From Chrysemys picta bellii (lineage: Eukaryota; Chordata; Testudines; Emydidae): a stretch of DNA of 64,000 nucleotides. Of this stretch, positions 47,655-57,215 are shown piece after piece. The stretch spans positions 61,260,081 through 61,324,080 of the forward strand of contig NC_088792.1 of the NCBI RefSeq assembly GCF_011386835.1, written 5' to 3'. Numbering within the stretch: the first letter of the stretch is position 1; each line of letters opens with the position of its first letter. Position numbers and translations under genes: made by a program. The notes beneath the pieces were generated by a model, which did no database searches, had not been told where the DNA came from, and saw only the letters and a list, made by a program, of their open reading frames with translations.

Positions 47655-48996
47655 GACTTGTGGCACCTTAGAGACTAACAAATTTATTAGAGCATAAGCT
47701 TTCGTGGACTATAGCCCACTTCTTCGGATGCATATAGAATGGAACATATATTGAGGAGATATATATACACACATACAGAGAGCATAAACAGGTGGGAGTT
47801 ATCTTACCACCTCTGAGAGGCCAATTAATTAAGAGAAAAAAACTTTTGAAGTGATAATCAAGCTAGCCCAGCACAGACAGACAGTTAGATAACAAGTGTG
47901 AGAATACTTACAAGGGGAGATAGATTTCAATGTTTGTAATGGCCCAACCATTCCCAGTCCTTATTCAAACCGGAGTTGATTGTGTCTAGTTTGCATATCA
48001 ATTCTAGCTCAGCAGTTTCTCGTTGGAGTCTGTTTTTGAAGTTTTTCTGTTGTAATATAGCCACCCGCAGGTCTGTCACTGAATGACCAGACAGGTTAAA
48101 GTGTTCTCCCACTGGTTTTTGAGTATTTTGATTCCTGATGTCAGATTTGTGTCCATTAATTCTTTTGCGTAGAGACTGTCCGGTTTGGCCAATGTACATG
48201 GCAGAGGGGCATTGCTGGCACATGATGGCATATATCACATTGGTAGATGTGCAGGTGAACGAGCCCCTGATGGTATGGCTGATGTGATTAGGTCCTATGA
48301 TGATGTCACTGGAATAGATATGTGGACAGAGTTGACATCGGGGTTTGTTACAAGGATAGGTTCCTGGGTTAGTGGTTTTGTTCAGTGATGTGTGGTTGCT
48401 GGTGAGTATTTGCTTTAGGTTGGGGGGTTGTCTGTAAGCGAGGACAGGTCTGTCTCCCAAGATCTGTGAGAGTAAAGGATCATCTTTCAGGATAGGTTGT
48501 AGATCTCTGATGATGCGCTGGAGAGGTTTTAGTTGGGGGCTGAAGGTGACAGCTAGTGGTGTTCTGTTATTTTCTTTGTTGGGCCTGTCTTGTAGGAGGT
48601 GACTTCTGGGTACTCGTCTGGCTCTGTCAATCTGTTTTTTCACTTCAGCAGGTGGGTATTGTAGTTTTAAGAATGCTTGATAGAGATCTTGTAGGTGCTT
48701 GTCTCTATCCGAGGGATTGGAGCAAATGCGGTTATATCTTAGAGCTTGGCTGTAGACAATGGATCGTGTGGTGTGTCCTGGATGGAAGCTGGAGGCATGT
48801 AGGTAAGTGTAGCGGTCAGTAGGTTTCCGGTATAGGGTGGTATTTATGTGACCATCGCTTATTAGCACAGTAGTGTCCAGGAAATGGACCGCTTGTGTGG
48901 ATTGATCTAGGCTGAGGTTGATGGTGGGATGGAAATTATTGAAATCATGGTGAAATTCCTTTTTGCGGATACAGACTAACACGGCTGCTACTCTGA
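47655..48996 (-). mobile_element. Penelope-like element, 5'-truncated, with GIY-YIG endonuclease
   Basis: About 1.34 kb, flanked by a perfect 15-bp duplication 'aacctatggcaggat' (47640-47654 and 48997-49011). On the - strand it encodes 351 residues: the end of the reverse transcriptase (thumb region, 'AVHFLDTTVLIS'), a linker and a GIY-YIG endonuclease. The catalytic reverse transcriptase core is missing, as expected from 5' truncation. It lies in the intron between two exons of the decayed ABCB copy, where a coupling-loop exon would be expected. Confidence 0.9.
47927..48982 (-). CDS. Penelope-like RT C-terminus plus GIY-YIG endonuclease, uninterrupted
   Basis: 351 residues without a stop. 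Residues 1-90 are RT thumb-like ('LYRKPTDRYTYLHASSFHPG'). A CX4CX2CXH motif (C211, C216, C219, H221) matches the zinc-binding linker reported for endonuclease-containing Penelope elements. The GIY-YIG core is VIY (249-251), YIGQTGQ (263-269), R272-K-R, H278, then E293 in VGEHF. These include the tyrosines, arginine, histidine and glutamate expected for nicking. The first ATG is inside the RT and only marks where truncation left the frame, so the product is probably not made. Confidence 0.88.
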   Translation of the reverse strand: MLVCIRKKEFHHDFNNFHPTINLSLDQSTQAVHFLDTTVLISDGHINTTLYRKPTDRYTYLHASSFHPGHTTRSIVYSQALRYNRICSNPSDRDKHLQDLYQAFLKLQYPPAEVKKQIDRARRVPRSHLLQDRPNKENNRTPLAVTFSPQLKPLQRIIRDLQPILKDDPLLSQILGDRPVLAYRQPPNLKQILTSNHTSLNKTTNPGTYPCNKPRCQLCPHIYSSDIIIGPNHISHTIRGSFTCTSTNVIYAIMCQQCPSAMYIGQTGQSLRKRINGHKSDIRNQNTQKPVGEHFNLSGHSVTDLRVAILQQKNFKNRLQRETAELELICKLDTINSGLNKDWEWLGHYKH

Positions 48997-49129
48997 AACC
49001 TATGGCAGGATAGATCCCTAAAACAAGCTCAGGAAATCAATAGGTCTGACTCTCAATAGTTAATGTCTTTTTTAATTTATGACTTTGTCTGCAGCCACAA
49101 TGACTAACCTATGTTTGTCTTTTTAACAG

Positions 49130-49307
49130 ATATACAAGTAAACTAGGAGAAGCAAAAAACCTTGGTATAAAAAAGGCTATTGCTTCTAAGCTGTTTCTTG
49201 GTTTTTTGTACCTAATTATTAATGGATGCTACGGGCTTGGGTTTTGGTATGGAACTACCTTAATTCTTGATGAGAATACTGGCTATTCAGTTGGGACTGT
49301 CCTGGCT
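49130..49307 (+). pseudogene. ABCB copy 2: TMD1 exon
   Basis: 59 codons plus one leading base, acceptor 'tttttaacag', donor 'gtaagt', no stop. It encodes YTSKLGEAKNLGIKKAIASK and, further on, 'GLGFWYGTTLILDENTGYSV'. 'LEEAKRIGIKKAI' and 'FWYGTTLV' are the ABCB1-type counterparts. Taken alone the exon looks intact. Confidence 0.85.
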
Positions 49308-50826
49308 GTAAGTGTCATATTTTAACATCAATGTTTTTCTACAAACTAACTTCATTGTGAAGGTGATGTTGAGTATATGATATGTTGGCTATAGGCAGGG
49401 ACAAGAGATATCATATGTATGGAGAATCCACAACTGCTCAGGCGCTGGGTTCTTTCCATAACTTCCTGCAGAGTTGGTTGTGTTCTGTAAAATATAAGTT
49501 AAAATTAAGTTCCTTGCCCTTTTGGTTGTGAAGTTGTGTTTGGATACCAGGGTAATGGGCACTAACATAAGAATTTAGATAGGCAGAAGAGAATCTTCAC
49601 TACATAACTGGTTTGCTGTTGTCTTTTTAATGTAACAATAAAGCAGATGTAAAATTTTCATTCTTCTCATGAAGTATTCACTCTGAGATCAAATAAAGAT
49701 GACTTAAATCCACCTGGTTTTTCACTTCACAGTCATAGCTGTTTCAGCTAACGTGCTTATCTAATAGAGTGAGGCAAATAGTGATTTCTTTCATGATATT
49801 AATTTGAATTTATATAAAAATTTGTCTCCACCATATTTGCGTCTCTTCTGTGTTTGTTTTCCATGAACATTCATGCAGTTTGTTTTATCAGCACAAATGT
49901 GCATAGAAGATTAATGTTAAATTTACTTTCCAAAAGCATTCACACCAGACACAAGGATTATTATAATTGCACTCAGAGAACAGCAACAATACCATGCGAC
50001 TATATGACCAATCACAACTAAATAGCAGTAAATGAAGTTAATTGAAAACGTAATCAGATAATTTAAAATAACTAACAAATTAGAGAAAATCATAATCTGC
50101 TCATGGATTTTCCACAACCAGAAGAGGAGGTGAAATTTACCTAATAGATTCTTCCTCACAAATGACTGGTAGGTAGAGTGGCTGTATGTACTACTCACAT
50201 CTTGTGTTTCTATTCATTTGAAGGATATTCTATAGAATAAAGTTAAAAGTTTGACTATGTGGAGTCTTTAATTGTTTGGAAAATTGGAACTCTATTTACT
50301 GCTTGCCTTAAAACTCAGAGTAATAGTGAGGTTTATGGTGTAGTCAGCTAAAGATATGTTGGACTTTCACAGTGGGTTTGCAGGTTTTCTGTAAAACTTT
50401 ATCTAGCAGTGGTAAAGGCCATTCACTTTAATGAGCCAATAAATATTTTTGAATGACCTTTTTTTTAAACAATATTTGGTGTTAAAATATACTACAATAG
50501 AGGCAAGTAGAATAGAAAACAAAAATAGTCATTTTCTTTCTGTCTTATGTAGAGATTCCATAGCATTTTGCCAAAAATCCTTCTCAGTTTCTGTTGTTCC
50601 AGACTATAAGGTATTGTGCTGGCATTCCAAGTTTTAAACTTAATTCTTTTGATTCTTAAGGAATGTCTTGTGAATGACACAGCAATCATGGGGCTGATCC
50701 TGCAGTCTTTTCTGAGGCATAGCTCCAATGGTCATAAATGGGAGTGTTGCCTAAATCAAGGCTATAGGACCAGTCTTTAATTTTGGATTTGTTTTCAGTG
50801 TGGGTTTCATCTTCTTCCTCCTCTAG
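49308..50826. other. Intron of the decayed ABCB copy
   Basis: A/T-rich, 1.5 kb, with no exon or transposon recognised. Confidence 0.7.
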
Positions 50827-50940
50827 GTTTTCTTCTGTGTAACTTTTAGTAGTTATTGCCTGGGCACAGCAGCACCACACTTTGAAACTTTCTCTATTGC
50901 TAGAGGAGCTGCCTTTAAACTTTTCAAGATAATTGATCAG
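50827..50940 (+). pseudogene. ABCB copy 2: TMD1 end
   Basis: 38 codons in phase, acceptor 'cctcctctag', donor 'gtacgg'. It encodes VFFCVTFSSYCLGTAAPHFE and TFSIARGAAFKLFKIIDQ, matching VFFSVLIGAFSVGQ and 'NARGAAYEIFKIID' in ABCB1. The usually conserved SVGQ/SLGQ is CLGT here. Confidence 0.85.
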
Positions 50941-51600
50941 GTACGGATCCTTCTACCCTGCCCTCATAACTGGGCTATTATCTTGTATGAGAGCACTAAC
51001 GATGCCAATAGAACAATAAAGTAGTAATAAGCAAAAAGCCATGGTAATTTCCATTGAAAAATAAAGGAGGAAAAAATTAGTGTTTGCCAAATGGAAAAAG
51101 ACCAAACTGGCTTAGAAAGAACCATTATGTTCAGGCTCTTAAAAGGAAATTACAAACAATAGAATGCAGTGACCAAAGCAAAGTAACTATGGCAGCTAGC
51201 CTTAGGCCTGGTCTACACTAGGCGTTTATGTCGAAGTTAGCGCCGTTAAATCGAATTAACCCTGCACCCGTCCACACTGCGATGCTATTTAGTTCGACAT
51301 AGAGGTCTCTTTAATTCGACTTCTGTACTCCTCCCCGACGAGGGGAGTAGCGCTAAATTCGACATGGCCATGTCGAATTAGGCTAGGTGTGGATGGAAAT
51401 CGACGCTAATAGCTCCGGGAGCTATCCCACAGTGCACCACTCTGTTGACGCTCTGGACAGCAGTGCGAGCTCGGATGCTCTGACCAGCCACACAGGAAAA
51501 GCCCCGGGAAAATTTGAATTTGAATTCCTTTTCCTGTCTGGCCAGTTTGAATCTCATTTCCTGTCTGGACATCGTGGCGAGCACAGCAGCACTGGCAACG

Positions 51601-52177
51601 ATGCAGAGCTCTCCAGCAGTGATGGCCGTGCAGTCTGGGAATAGAAAGAGAGCCCCAGCATGGACTGATCGTGAAGTCTTGGATCTCATCGCTGTGTGGG
51701 GCGATGAGTCCGTGCTTTCCGAGCTGCGATCCAAAAGAAGGAATGCAAAGATCTACGAGAAGATCTCTAAAGACATGGCAGAGAGAGGATACAGCCGGGA
51801 TGCAACGCAGTGCCGCGTGAAAATCAAGGAGCTGAGACAAGGCTACCAGAAGACCAAAGAGGCAAACGGACGCTCCGGATCCCATCCCCAGACATCCCGT
51901 TTCTACGAGGCACTGCATTCCATCCTCGGTGCTGCCGCCACCACTACCCCACCAGTGACCTTGGACTCTGAGGATGGGATACTGTCCACGGCCGGTTCCT
52001 CAGACATGTTAGGGGACGGGGAAGATGAGGAAGGAGATGAGGAGGGCGAGGCAGTTGGCAGCTCTCACAACGCTGATTTCCCCGACAGCCAGGATCTCTT
52101 CATCACCCTTACAGAGATCCCCTACGAAGCGTCCCCAGCCATTACCCCGGACACAGAATCTGGTGAAGGATCAGCCA
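51601..52177 (+). CDS. Harbinger A Myb/SANT-like DNA-binding protein, exon 1
   Basis: The start ATG at 51601 has A at -3. Residues about 18-105 form a Myb/SANT-like trihelix domain ('APAWTDREVLDLIAVWGDES', 'AERGYSRDATQCRVKIKELR', 'RFYEALHSILG'). An acidic stretch and a DSQDLF motif follow. The exon ends before GTAAGT with one base of a split codon. In PIF/Harbinger transposons such a protein binds the transposon ends and brings the transposase into the nucleus. It joins in frame to the exon at 53172; the predicted protein is 350 residues. Confidence 0.85.
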
Positions 52178-52384
52178 GTAAGTGTTGTAAACATCTAAAC
52201 ATTTATTTTTAACAAAACAGGAATATTAACAATTAAAAGAATGGGTTGTTCATGATTAGTGTGCCCTAGGCGCTTAACGGTTTAGTAAGGGGCAGTGCAA
52301 GTTTTGAAAAGAAATCTAGCAATGTCCGGTTTTCAGTGATTGTCCTGCACAAGCCGCTCTACTGTGTATTCCCTGCTACTGCAG

Positions 52385-52675
52385 CTACAGTAAAATGCGG
52401 TCTATATGTGCGGGGATAGAGCAGTAATCCTCCTGGGACATCTCGATGAAGCTCTCCTGGAGGTAACTTGAAAGCCGTTGCATGAGGTTCTTGGGGAGAG
52501 CGGCCTTATTGGGTCCTCCGAAGTACGACACGTTGCCGCGCCACGAGATTATCAGGTACTCGGGGATCATTGCTCTGCACAGCAGGGCGGCATACGGCCC
52601 TGGTCTTTGGAGGCTTTCCCGGAGCATTCTCTCTTTGTCGCTCTCGGAGATCCTCATCAGGGTGATGTCGGCCAT
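52385..52675 (-). CDS. Harbinger A ORF3, small protein of unknown function (96 aa)
   Basis: Starts in the context GTCACCATGG, close to an optimal Kozak sequence, and stops in frame after 96 residues. It lies within the Myb-gene intron, on the transposase strand. Visible motifs: 'PGPYAALLCRAMIPEYL', 'WRGNVSYFGGPNKAALPKNL' and 'SFIEMSQEDYCSIP'. I recognise no domain. A homologous but frameshifted version at the same relative place in Harbinger B (32217-32500) keeps 'PYAA.LC', 'VSY.GG.NKAALP.NL.Q' and 'F.EMS.ED..SIP', which argues for past selection on the protein. It could also be an exon spliced to upstream sequence on the - strand, since 'aaaagcag' just before the start resembles an acceptor. 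Confidence 0.65.
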   Translation of the reverse strand: MADITLMRISESDKERMLRESLQRPGPYAALLCRAMIPEYLIISWRGNVSYFGGPNKAALPKNLMQRLSSYLQESFIEMSQEDYCSIPAHIDRILL

Positions 52676-53171
52676 GGTGACCTGCTTTTAATTAGGTAGG
52701 GGAATGTTAGTGTTGGGACTGCTTTCCCGTTCCTTTACAGAACTGTCACCGCTGGTTTGCAGCCATGCGGTGGAGGCGGGAGAGGGGCAGCCGAAAGGGA
52801 TCATTCCCGGGGACAGCCGCGAGGGGGTGGGACAGGGGCAGAGTTCCCGCTTGCCGGATTGCTGGCAGCAGGGACTGACATTGATTTAAATGTGAAATGA
52901 GGCCAGTGGTAATATAAAAGTTTTAAACTGCCACAAGTGTACGGCTTACCATGTCTGCCTGCAACAGAAATTCCGTTGTGCTGCCTCGCTTCTCAAATGT
53001 GCTGTTCAAGACCCCAGGCACAGAATGCGAAGGCCGAGAATTCGACCTTGTGCTGAGTGCGCATGTGAAAGGTGCTGTGCATGGTCTTGTTCACAGAGAA
53101 AGACTATGTTCTTTGTTCACAACTACACTTATCTTTCAGAGGAATTCACTCCCTTTTTCCCATTTCCACAG

Positions 53172-53647
53172 CCCCGTCTGCGACTGTCTCACAACCTAGC
53201 CTGGAATCACACTCCCAGAGGCTAGCGCGGATTAGGCGTAGGAAGAAGAGGACACGGGAGGACATGTTCTCTGAGCTTATGGCCTCTTCCCAAGCCCAGG
53301 CAGCACAGCAGACCCAGTGGCGGGAGAACTTGACCCGAATGCACCAAGCCAACATGGATCGGGAGGAGAGGTGGCGGCAGGAAGACCAGCAGGCGACTCA
53401 AACGCTGCTTGGACTACTGAGGGAGCAAACGGACACGCTCCGGCGCCTTGTGGATGTTCTGCAGGAACGGAGGCAGGAGGACAGAGCCCCGCTGCAGTCC
53501 ATCTCTAACCGCCCTCCCCCGCCACCAAGTCCCATACCCACCTCACCCAAAGTGCAAAGAAGGAGAGGCGGCAGAGTCCCTGCTAACTCTCACTCCACCC
53601 CTGCAGAGAGCTCTAGTAGCAGAAGGCTCTCATTTCCCAAAATTTGA
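53172..53647 (+). CDS. Harbinger A Myb/SANT-like protein, exon 2
   Basis: Acceptor 'ccatttccacag' at 53160-53171. The joined frame reads ATPSATVSQPSLES at the junction, then a basic patch (RLARIRRRKKRTRED, a likely nuclear signal), a long charged helix or coiled coil ('REQTDTLRRLVDVLQERRQE') and a Pro/Ser tail ending FPKI and TGA. An AATAAA signal follows at about 53720. The layout of an N-terminal SANT domain and C-terminal coiled coil resembles host genes annotated as MSANTD or ZSCAN29-like. Confidence 0.82.
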
Positions 53648-53945
53648 AAAGTTCTTTCCTTCCCGCCTGACACAAGCCCACGTCCAAGTTTCACCTCCCA
53701 ATGCCATGTGTAGTTGATAATAAAAAATTCGTTTCTGTTAACTACTGTTTCAATCATGTTCTTTTGGAGGAGGAGGGGAAAGGGGGTTGGAAATTGGACA
53801 GGACAGTCTCCTTTGGCAGGGTACATAGTCGGGGGCAGGCACAGCAGCAGGGCACATACACAGTGCAGTGATGCAGTGACTAGTTGCCCCGGTTAGTCTG
53901 GGAGGTTGTTTTGATGTAATGTTGGGGGGGGTGGGTTGCTCTGTG

Positions 53946-54053
53946 ACTTTGTGGCGGGGGAGGGCAGTTACAGATCTTAAGCGCCGGTCCTTAGACAGGA
54001 TCACAGAGCCACACAGCATGGGATCTGTAACCGTCCTCCCCCTGCCACAAAGT
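53946..54053. repeat. Long hairpin between the convergent Harbinger A genes
   Basis: The left arm 53946-53976 ('actttgtggcgggggagggc' then 'agttacagatc') pairs with 54022-54053 ('gatctgtaaccgtcctcccc' then 'ctgccacaaagt') over about 31 bp with a few mismatches. The loop is about 45 nt. It lies between the poly(A) region of the Myb gene and that of the transposase. Confidence 0.85.
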
Positions 54054-54396
54054 CAAATAGACCTCCCATACACACAGTCCCGATCAGGAGGGGTGACAGG
54101 CTCCGTTGAAACAAGCATCCCACCGCAGCGGAGCCTGTCAATCCTTGAGTTTAGAAGCTGCATTCGCATCACAACACTAGACCCGCCCCGCACCACAGTC
54201 TGCGTCCCAGTTTTAAAAAATTCCCGCTAAAACAGTATTAAAGAAAACGGTGTGCTTTAACAAAGTAGAACTATTTTTATTTCGACACGTGTGTTGGAGG
54301 GGGGGTGAAGGGGGTATGTAACTGGATAGGATAGTCAACATTACCTGGGTAAAGAAACGGGGGCAGGTTTAGCTTCTCAGTACACAAACTATAAAA

Positions 54397-55680
54397 TCAC
54401 AGGTTACCCTGCTCACTCAGGAACTTTGCTTTCAAAGCCTCCCGGATGCACAGCGCTTCCCGCTGGTCTCTTCTAATCGCCCGGCTGTCTGGCTGTGAGT
54501 AATCACCAGCCAGGCTATTTTCCTCAACCTCCCACCCCGCCATAAAGGTCTCCCCCTTGCTCTCACAGAGATTGTGGAGCACACAGCAAGCTGCTATAAC
54601 AATGGGGATATTGGTTTCGCTGAGATCACAGCGAGTCAGTAAGCTTCTCCATCTCCCCTTGAGACGGCCAAAAGCACACTCCACCACCATTCTGCACTTG
54701 CTCAGCCGGTAGTTGAAGAGTTCTTTTTCAGTGTCCAGGGCGCCAGTATAGGGCTTCATGAGCCAGGGCATTAGCGGGTAGGCTGGGTCCCCGAGGATGA
54801 CTATAGGCATCTCCACATCCCCAACAGTTATTTTGTGGTCCGGGAAGTAAATACCTTGTTGCAGCCGTCTAAACAGACCAGAGTTCCTGAAAACACGAGC
54901 GTCATGAACCTTGCCCGGCCATCCCACGTAGATGTTGGTAAAACGTCCCCTGTGGTCCACCAGTGCTTGCAGCACCATGGAAAAGTATCCCTTTCGGTTA
55001 ATGTACTGGGTGGCCTGGTGGTCCGGTGCCAGGATAGGGATGTGAGTTCCATCTATGGCCCCACCGCAGTTTGGGAATCCCATCGCTGCGAAGCCATCTA
55101 TGATCGCCTCCACGTTTCCCAGGGTCACTACCTTTGGCAGCAGTACATCAACGATTGCCTTCGCTACTTGCATCACAACAACCCCCACGGTAGATTTGCC
55201 CACCCCAAACTGGTTCGCGACTGACCGGTAGCTGTCTGGCGTTGCAAGCTTCCACAGGGCTATGGCCACTCGCTTCTGTACACTCAGTGCAGCTCGCAAC
55301 CGGGTGTCACTGCGCTTCAGGGCAGGGGACAGCAACTCACAAAGTTCCAGGAAAGTTCCCTTCCGCATGCGAAAGTTTCGCAGCCACTGGGATTCATCCC
55401 AGACCTGCAGCACTATGCGGTCCCACCACTCAGTGCTTGTCTCCCGTGCCCAGAATCGCCGTTCCACGGCATCAACATGACCCATTGCCACTGTGATGTC
55501 CTCGGCGCTGGGTCGCCTGCTTTCTGACAGGTCTGTGCTACTCTCAGACTTCAGGACATCACCGCGGTGCCGTAGCCTCCTTGCCTGACTTTTCTGCATC
55601 TGCCTCAGGGAAACCTTTATGATAAGCTGCGAGACGTTGAGAGCGGCCACAACTGCAGCGATGGTCGCAGCGGGCTCCAT
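54397..55680 (-). CDS. Harbinger A transposase, HARBI1-like DDE nuclease (427 aa)
   Basis: An open frame with the length and order of HARBI1-type transposases. A helix-turn-helix-like segment is at about 151-169 (YRSVANQFGVGKSTVGVVV). The catalytic triad is visible: D210 in GGAIDGTHIPI, D298 in VILGDPAYPL and E334 in MVVECAFGRLKGRW. Flanking family motifs are FTNIYVGWPGKVHDARVF and ACCVLHNLC. The start ATG has A at -3, and an AATAAA on this strand lies near 54276. The DDE_4-family enzyme cuts and joins DNA with a 3-bp target preference (TTA here). It needs the Myb-like partner encoded in the same element. No disruption is seen. Confidence 0.93.
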   Translation of the reverse strand: MEPAATIAAVVAALNVSQLIIKVSLRQMQKSQARRLRHRGDVLKSESSTDLSESRRPSAEDITVAMGHVDAVERRFWARETSTEWWDRIVLQVWDESQWLRNFRMRKGTFLELCELLSPALKRSDTRLRAALSVQKRVAIALWKLATPDSYRSVANQFGVGKSTVGVVVMQVAKAIVDVLLPKVVTLGNVEAIIDGFAAMGFPNCGGAIDGTHIPILAPDHQATQYINRKGYFSMVLQALVDHRGRFTNIYVGWPGKVHDARVFRNSGLFRRLQQGIYFPDHKITVGDVEMPIVILGDPAYPLMPWLMKPYTGALDTEKELFNYRLSKCRMVVECAFGRLKGRWRSLLTRCDLSETNIPIVIAACCVLHNLCESKGETFMAGWEVEENSLAGDYSQPDSRAIRRDQREALCIREALKAKFLSEQGNL

Positions 55681-56219
55681 GCTCGGAGTACAGTGGCGTC
55701 CGCGCTGTCAATGACTGGAAAAGCGCGCGAACTGTTTTCCCGCCGGCGCTTTCAGGGAGGGAGGGCGGGAGTGATGGACGGATGACGACAGTTTCCCAAA
55801 AGCACCCTCGACTCATTTTGTTACCCAGAAGGCATTGCCGGCTACACCCAGAATTCCAATGGGCAGAGGGGACTGCGGGAACTGTGGGATAGCTGACCAC
55901 AGTGCACCGCTTCGAATGTCGACGCTATCACCGTTAGTGTGGACGCACAAAGTCGAATTACTGTCCTTAGTGTGGACACACACGTTCGACTTTGCAATAT
56001 CGATTACAAAAATTCGATGCAAGTAAAATCGAACTACTCTCGTAGTGTAGACAAGGCCTTAGATTGCAAACTACCCAATGCTAAAATGGGTGTGGTGTGG
56101 AAGATGTTTTAAACTGTAGAATAAAAATATGAAATATTCAGGCTATAATGATATCTCCCTCTCTCAATTGTGCATTTGTAAATTATTTGCTTAAATTTTA
56201 ATTTTTTTCCACTCCCCAG

Positions 56220-56333
56220 AAATCCACTATAGATAGTTTTTCTTCAGATGGACACAAACTCGATCACATAAAGAGAACACTTGACTTTAATAATGTACAG
56301 TTCAGTTATCCTTCAAGACCAGGAGAAACACCT
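56220..56333 (+). pseudogene. ABCB copy 2: linker to NBD1
   Basis: Acceptor 'actccccag'. It encodes [20 protein letters not shown] and [18 protein letters not shown], matching 'PSIDSYSKSGHKPDNIKG' and the A-loop motif FSYPSR. At the expected exon end (after GETP) the sequence is 'cctattctg', not a GT donor, so splicing to the next exon should fail or use a cryptic site. Confidence 0.82.
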
Positions 56334-57090
56334 ATTCTGTGCTGTGTTGTAGTCACTGTGACTACAACTTGAAACATGGCATGTTACTTGTGTATTATGC
56401 TAAAAGAATTGTGTGCTTTAGAGGACAGGATGGAAGCATGGCAGATTGGAGTCAGGCGATTGATTTGAGTTCCATGCGTAGAGAGGAAACATAAAAGAAG
56501 GCATGGAGAAGAGTGTTGGAGAAGAATGTAAAAAGGGGTTGTCAGACAATGGAATGTTTGAGCTGAGTGAGGCAAGAAAGGTGTGGCCTCTAAAAAGGAC
56601 AAGAGAAGAGAGATTGGAAGAAGCAAAGTTATGCAGGGTCCTGAAGGTGAGCCCAAGGGCTTGACTGTGATGCAGGAGGTGTGCAGGAGCCAATGGAAGG
56701 ACTTCAAGAGGGACTGACTGTGGTCAGAATCATGAGAGTAGATGACTTTTTGCTGCAGAACACTGGACAAATTAGAGTATGTGAGGTGTCAGGAAGGGCA
56801 GGTTCCAGTGGTTGAGGTATGAGACAAGATCAGAGCCAGAATTTGCAATGGGAATGAGTGGGTTTTGAAAATGTAGCAGGGATAAATCTGGCAGGATTTA
56901 GTGACAGTAGGGTGACCAGATGTCCCGATTTTATAGGGACAGTCCCAATTTTGGAGGCTTTTTCTTATATAGGCACCTATTACCCACCACCCCCATCCCA
57001 ATTTTTCACACTTGCCCTCTGGTCACCCTAAGTGACAGAATCTCGTTAATTTGAGATTGTTCTACATTTTATTTTTTTAACTACCACAAG
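56334..57090. other. Intron of the decayed ABCB copy
   Basis: Contains the short hAT MITE at 56908-57030. Nothing else recognised. Confidence 0.75.
56908..57030. mobile_element. Short hAT MITE, copy 3 (123 bp)
   Basis: TAGGGTGACCAG...CTGGTCACCCTA with a perfect 8-bp duplication 'agtgacag' (56900-56907 and 57031-57038). The core 'tgtcccgattttatagggac' is palindromic. Confidence 0.92.
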
Positions 57091-57215
57091 GTTTTGAAAG
57101 GTCTCACTCTGAAAATTGACTGTGGACAAACGGTGGCATTGGTTGGAAGCAGTGGATGTGGTAAGAGCACAATGGTCCAGCTGCTTCAGAGGTTTTATGA
57201 TCCACAGAAGAAGTG
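57091..57215 (+). pseudogene. ABCB copy 2: NBD1 Walker A exon
   Basis: 125 bp, acceptor 'taccacaag', donor 'gtgagt'. It encodes [20 protein letters not shown], the P-loop GSSGCGKST and '[10 protein letters not shown]', then 'QKKW'. Related exons are 126 bp, so one base is missing near the end and the frame would shift into the next exon. No following signature or Walker B exon was found. Confidence 0.82.

Larger units (their letters stand above)
51205..56058. mobile_element. PIF/Harbinger element A, full length and apparently intact
   Basis: 4,854 bp, flanked by TTA (51202-51204 and 56059-56061). The ends GGCCTGGTCTACACTA and (reverse-complemented) GGCCTTGTCTACACTA match at 15 of 16 positions. 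Contents: a two-exon Myb/SANT-like gene on + (51601-53647), ORF3 on - inside its intron (52385-52675), and a DDE transposase on - (54397-55680). The Myb gene and transposase converge on a short spacer with poly(A) signals for both strands and a long hairpin. All three frames are open, so on sequence alone it could be autonomous. It lies in an intron of the decayed ABCB copy. Confidence 0.92.

Noticed and set aside
51406..51918. 170-residue frame on the - strand in Harbinger A
   Set aside because: It is the complement of the Myb/SANT exon, which has the recognisable domain and splice sites.
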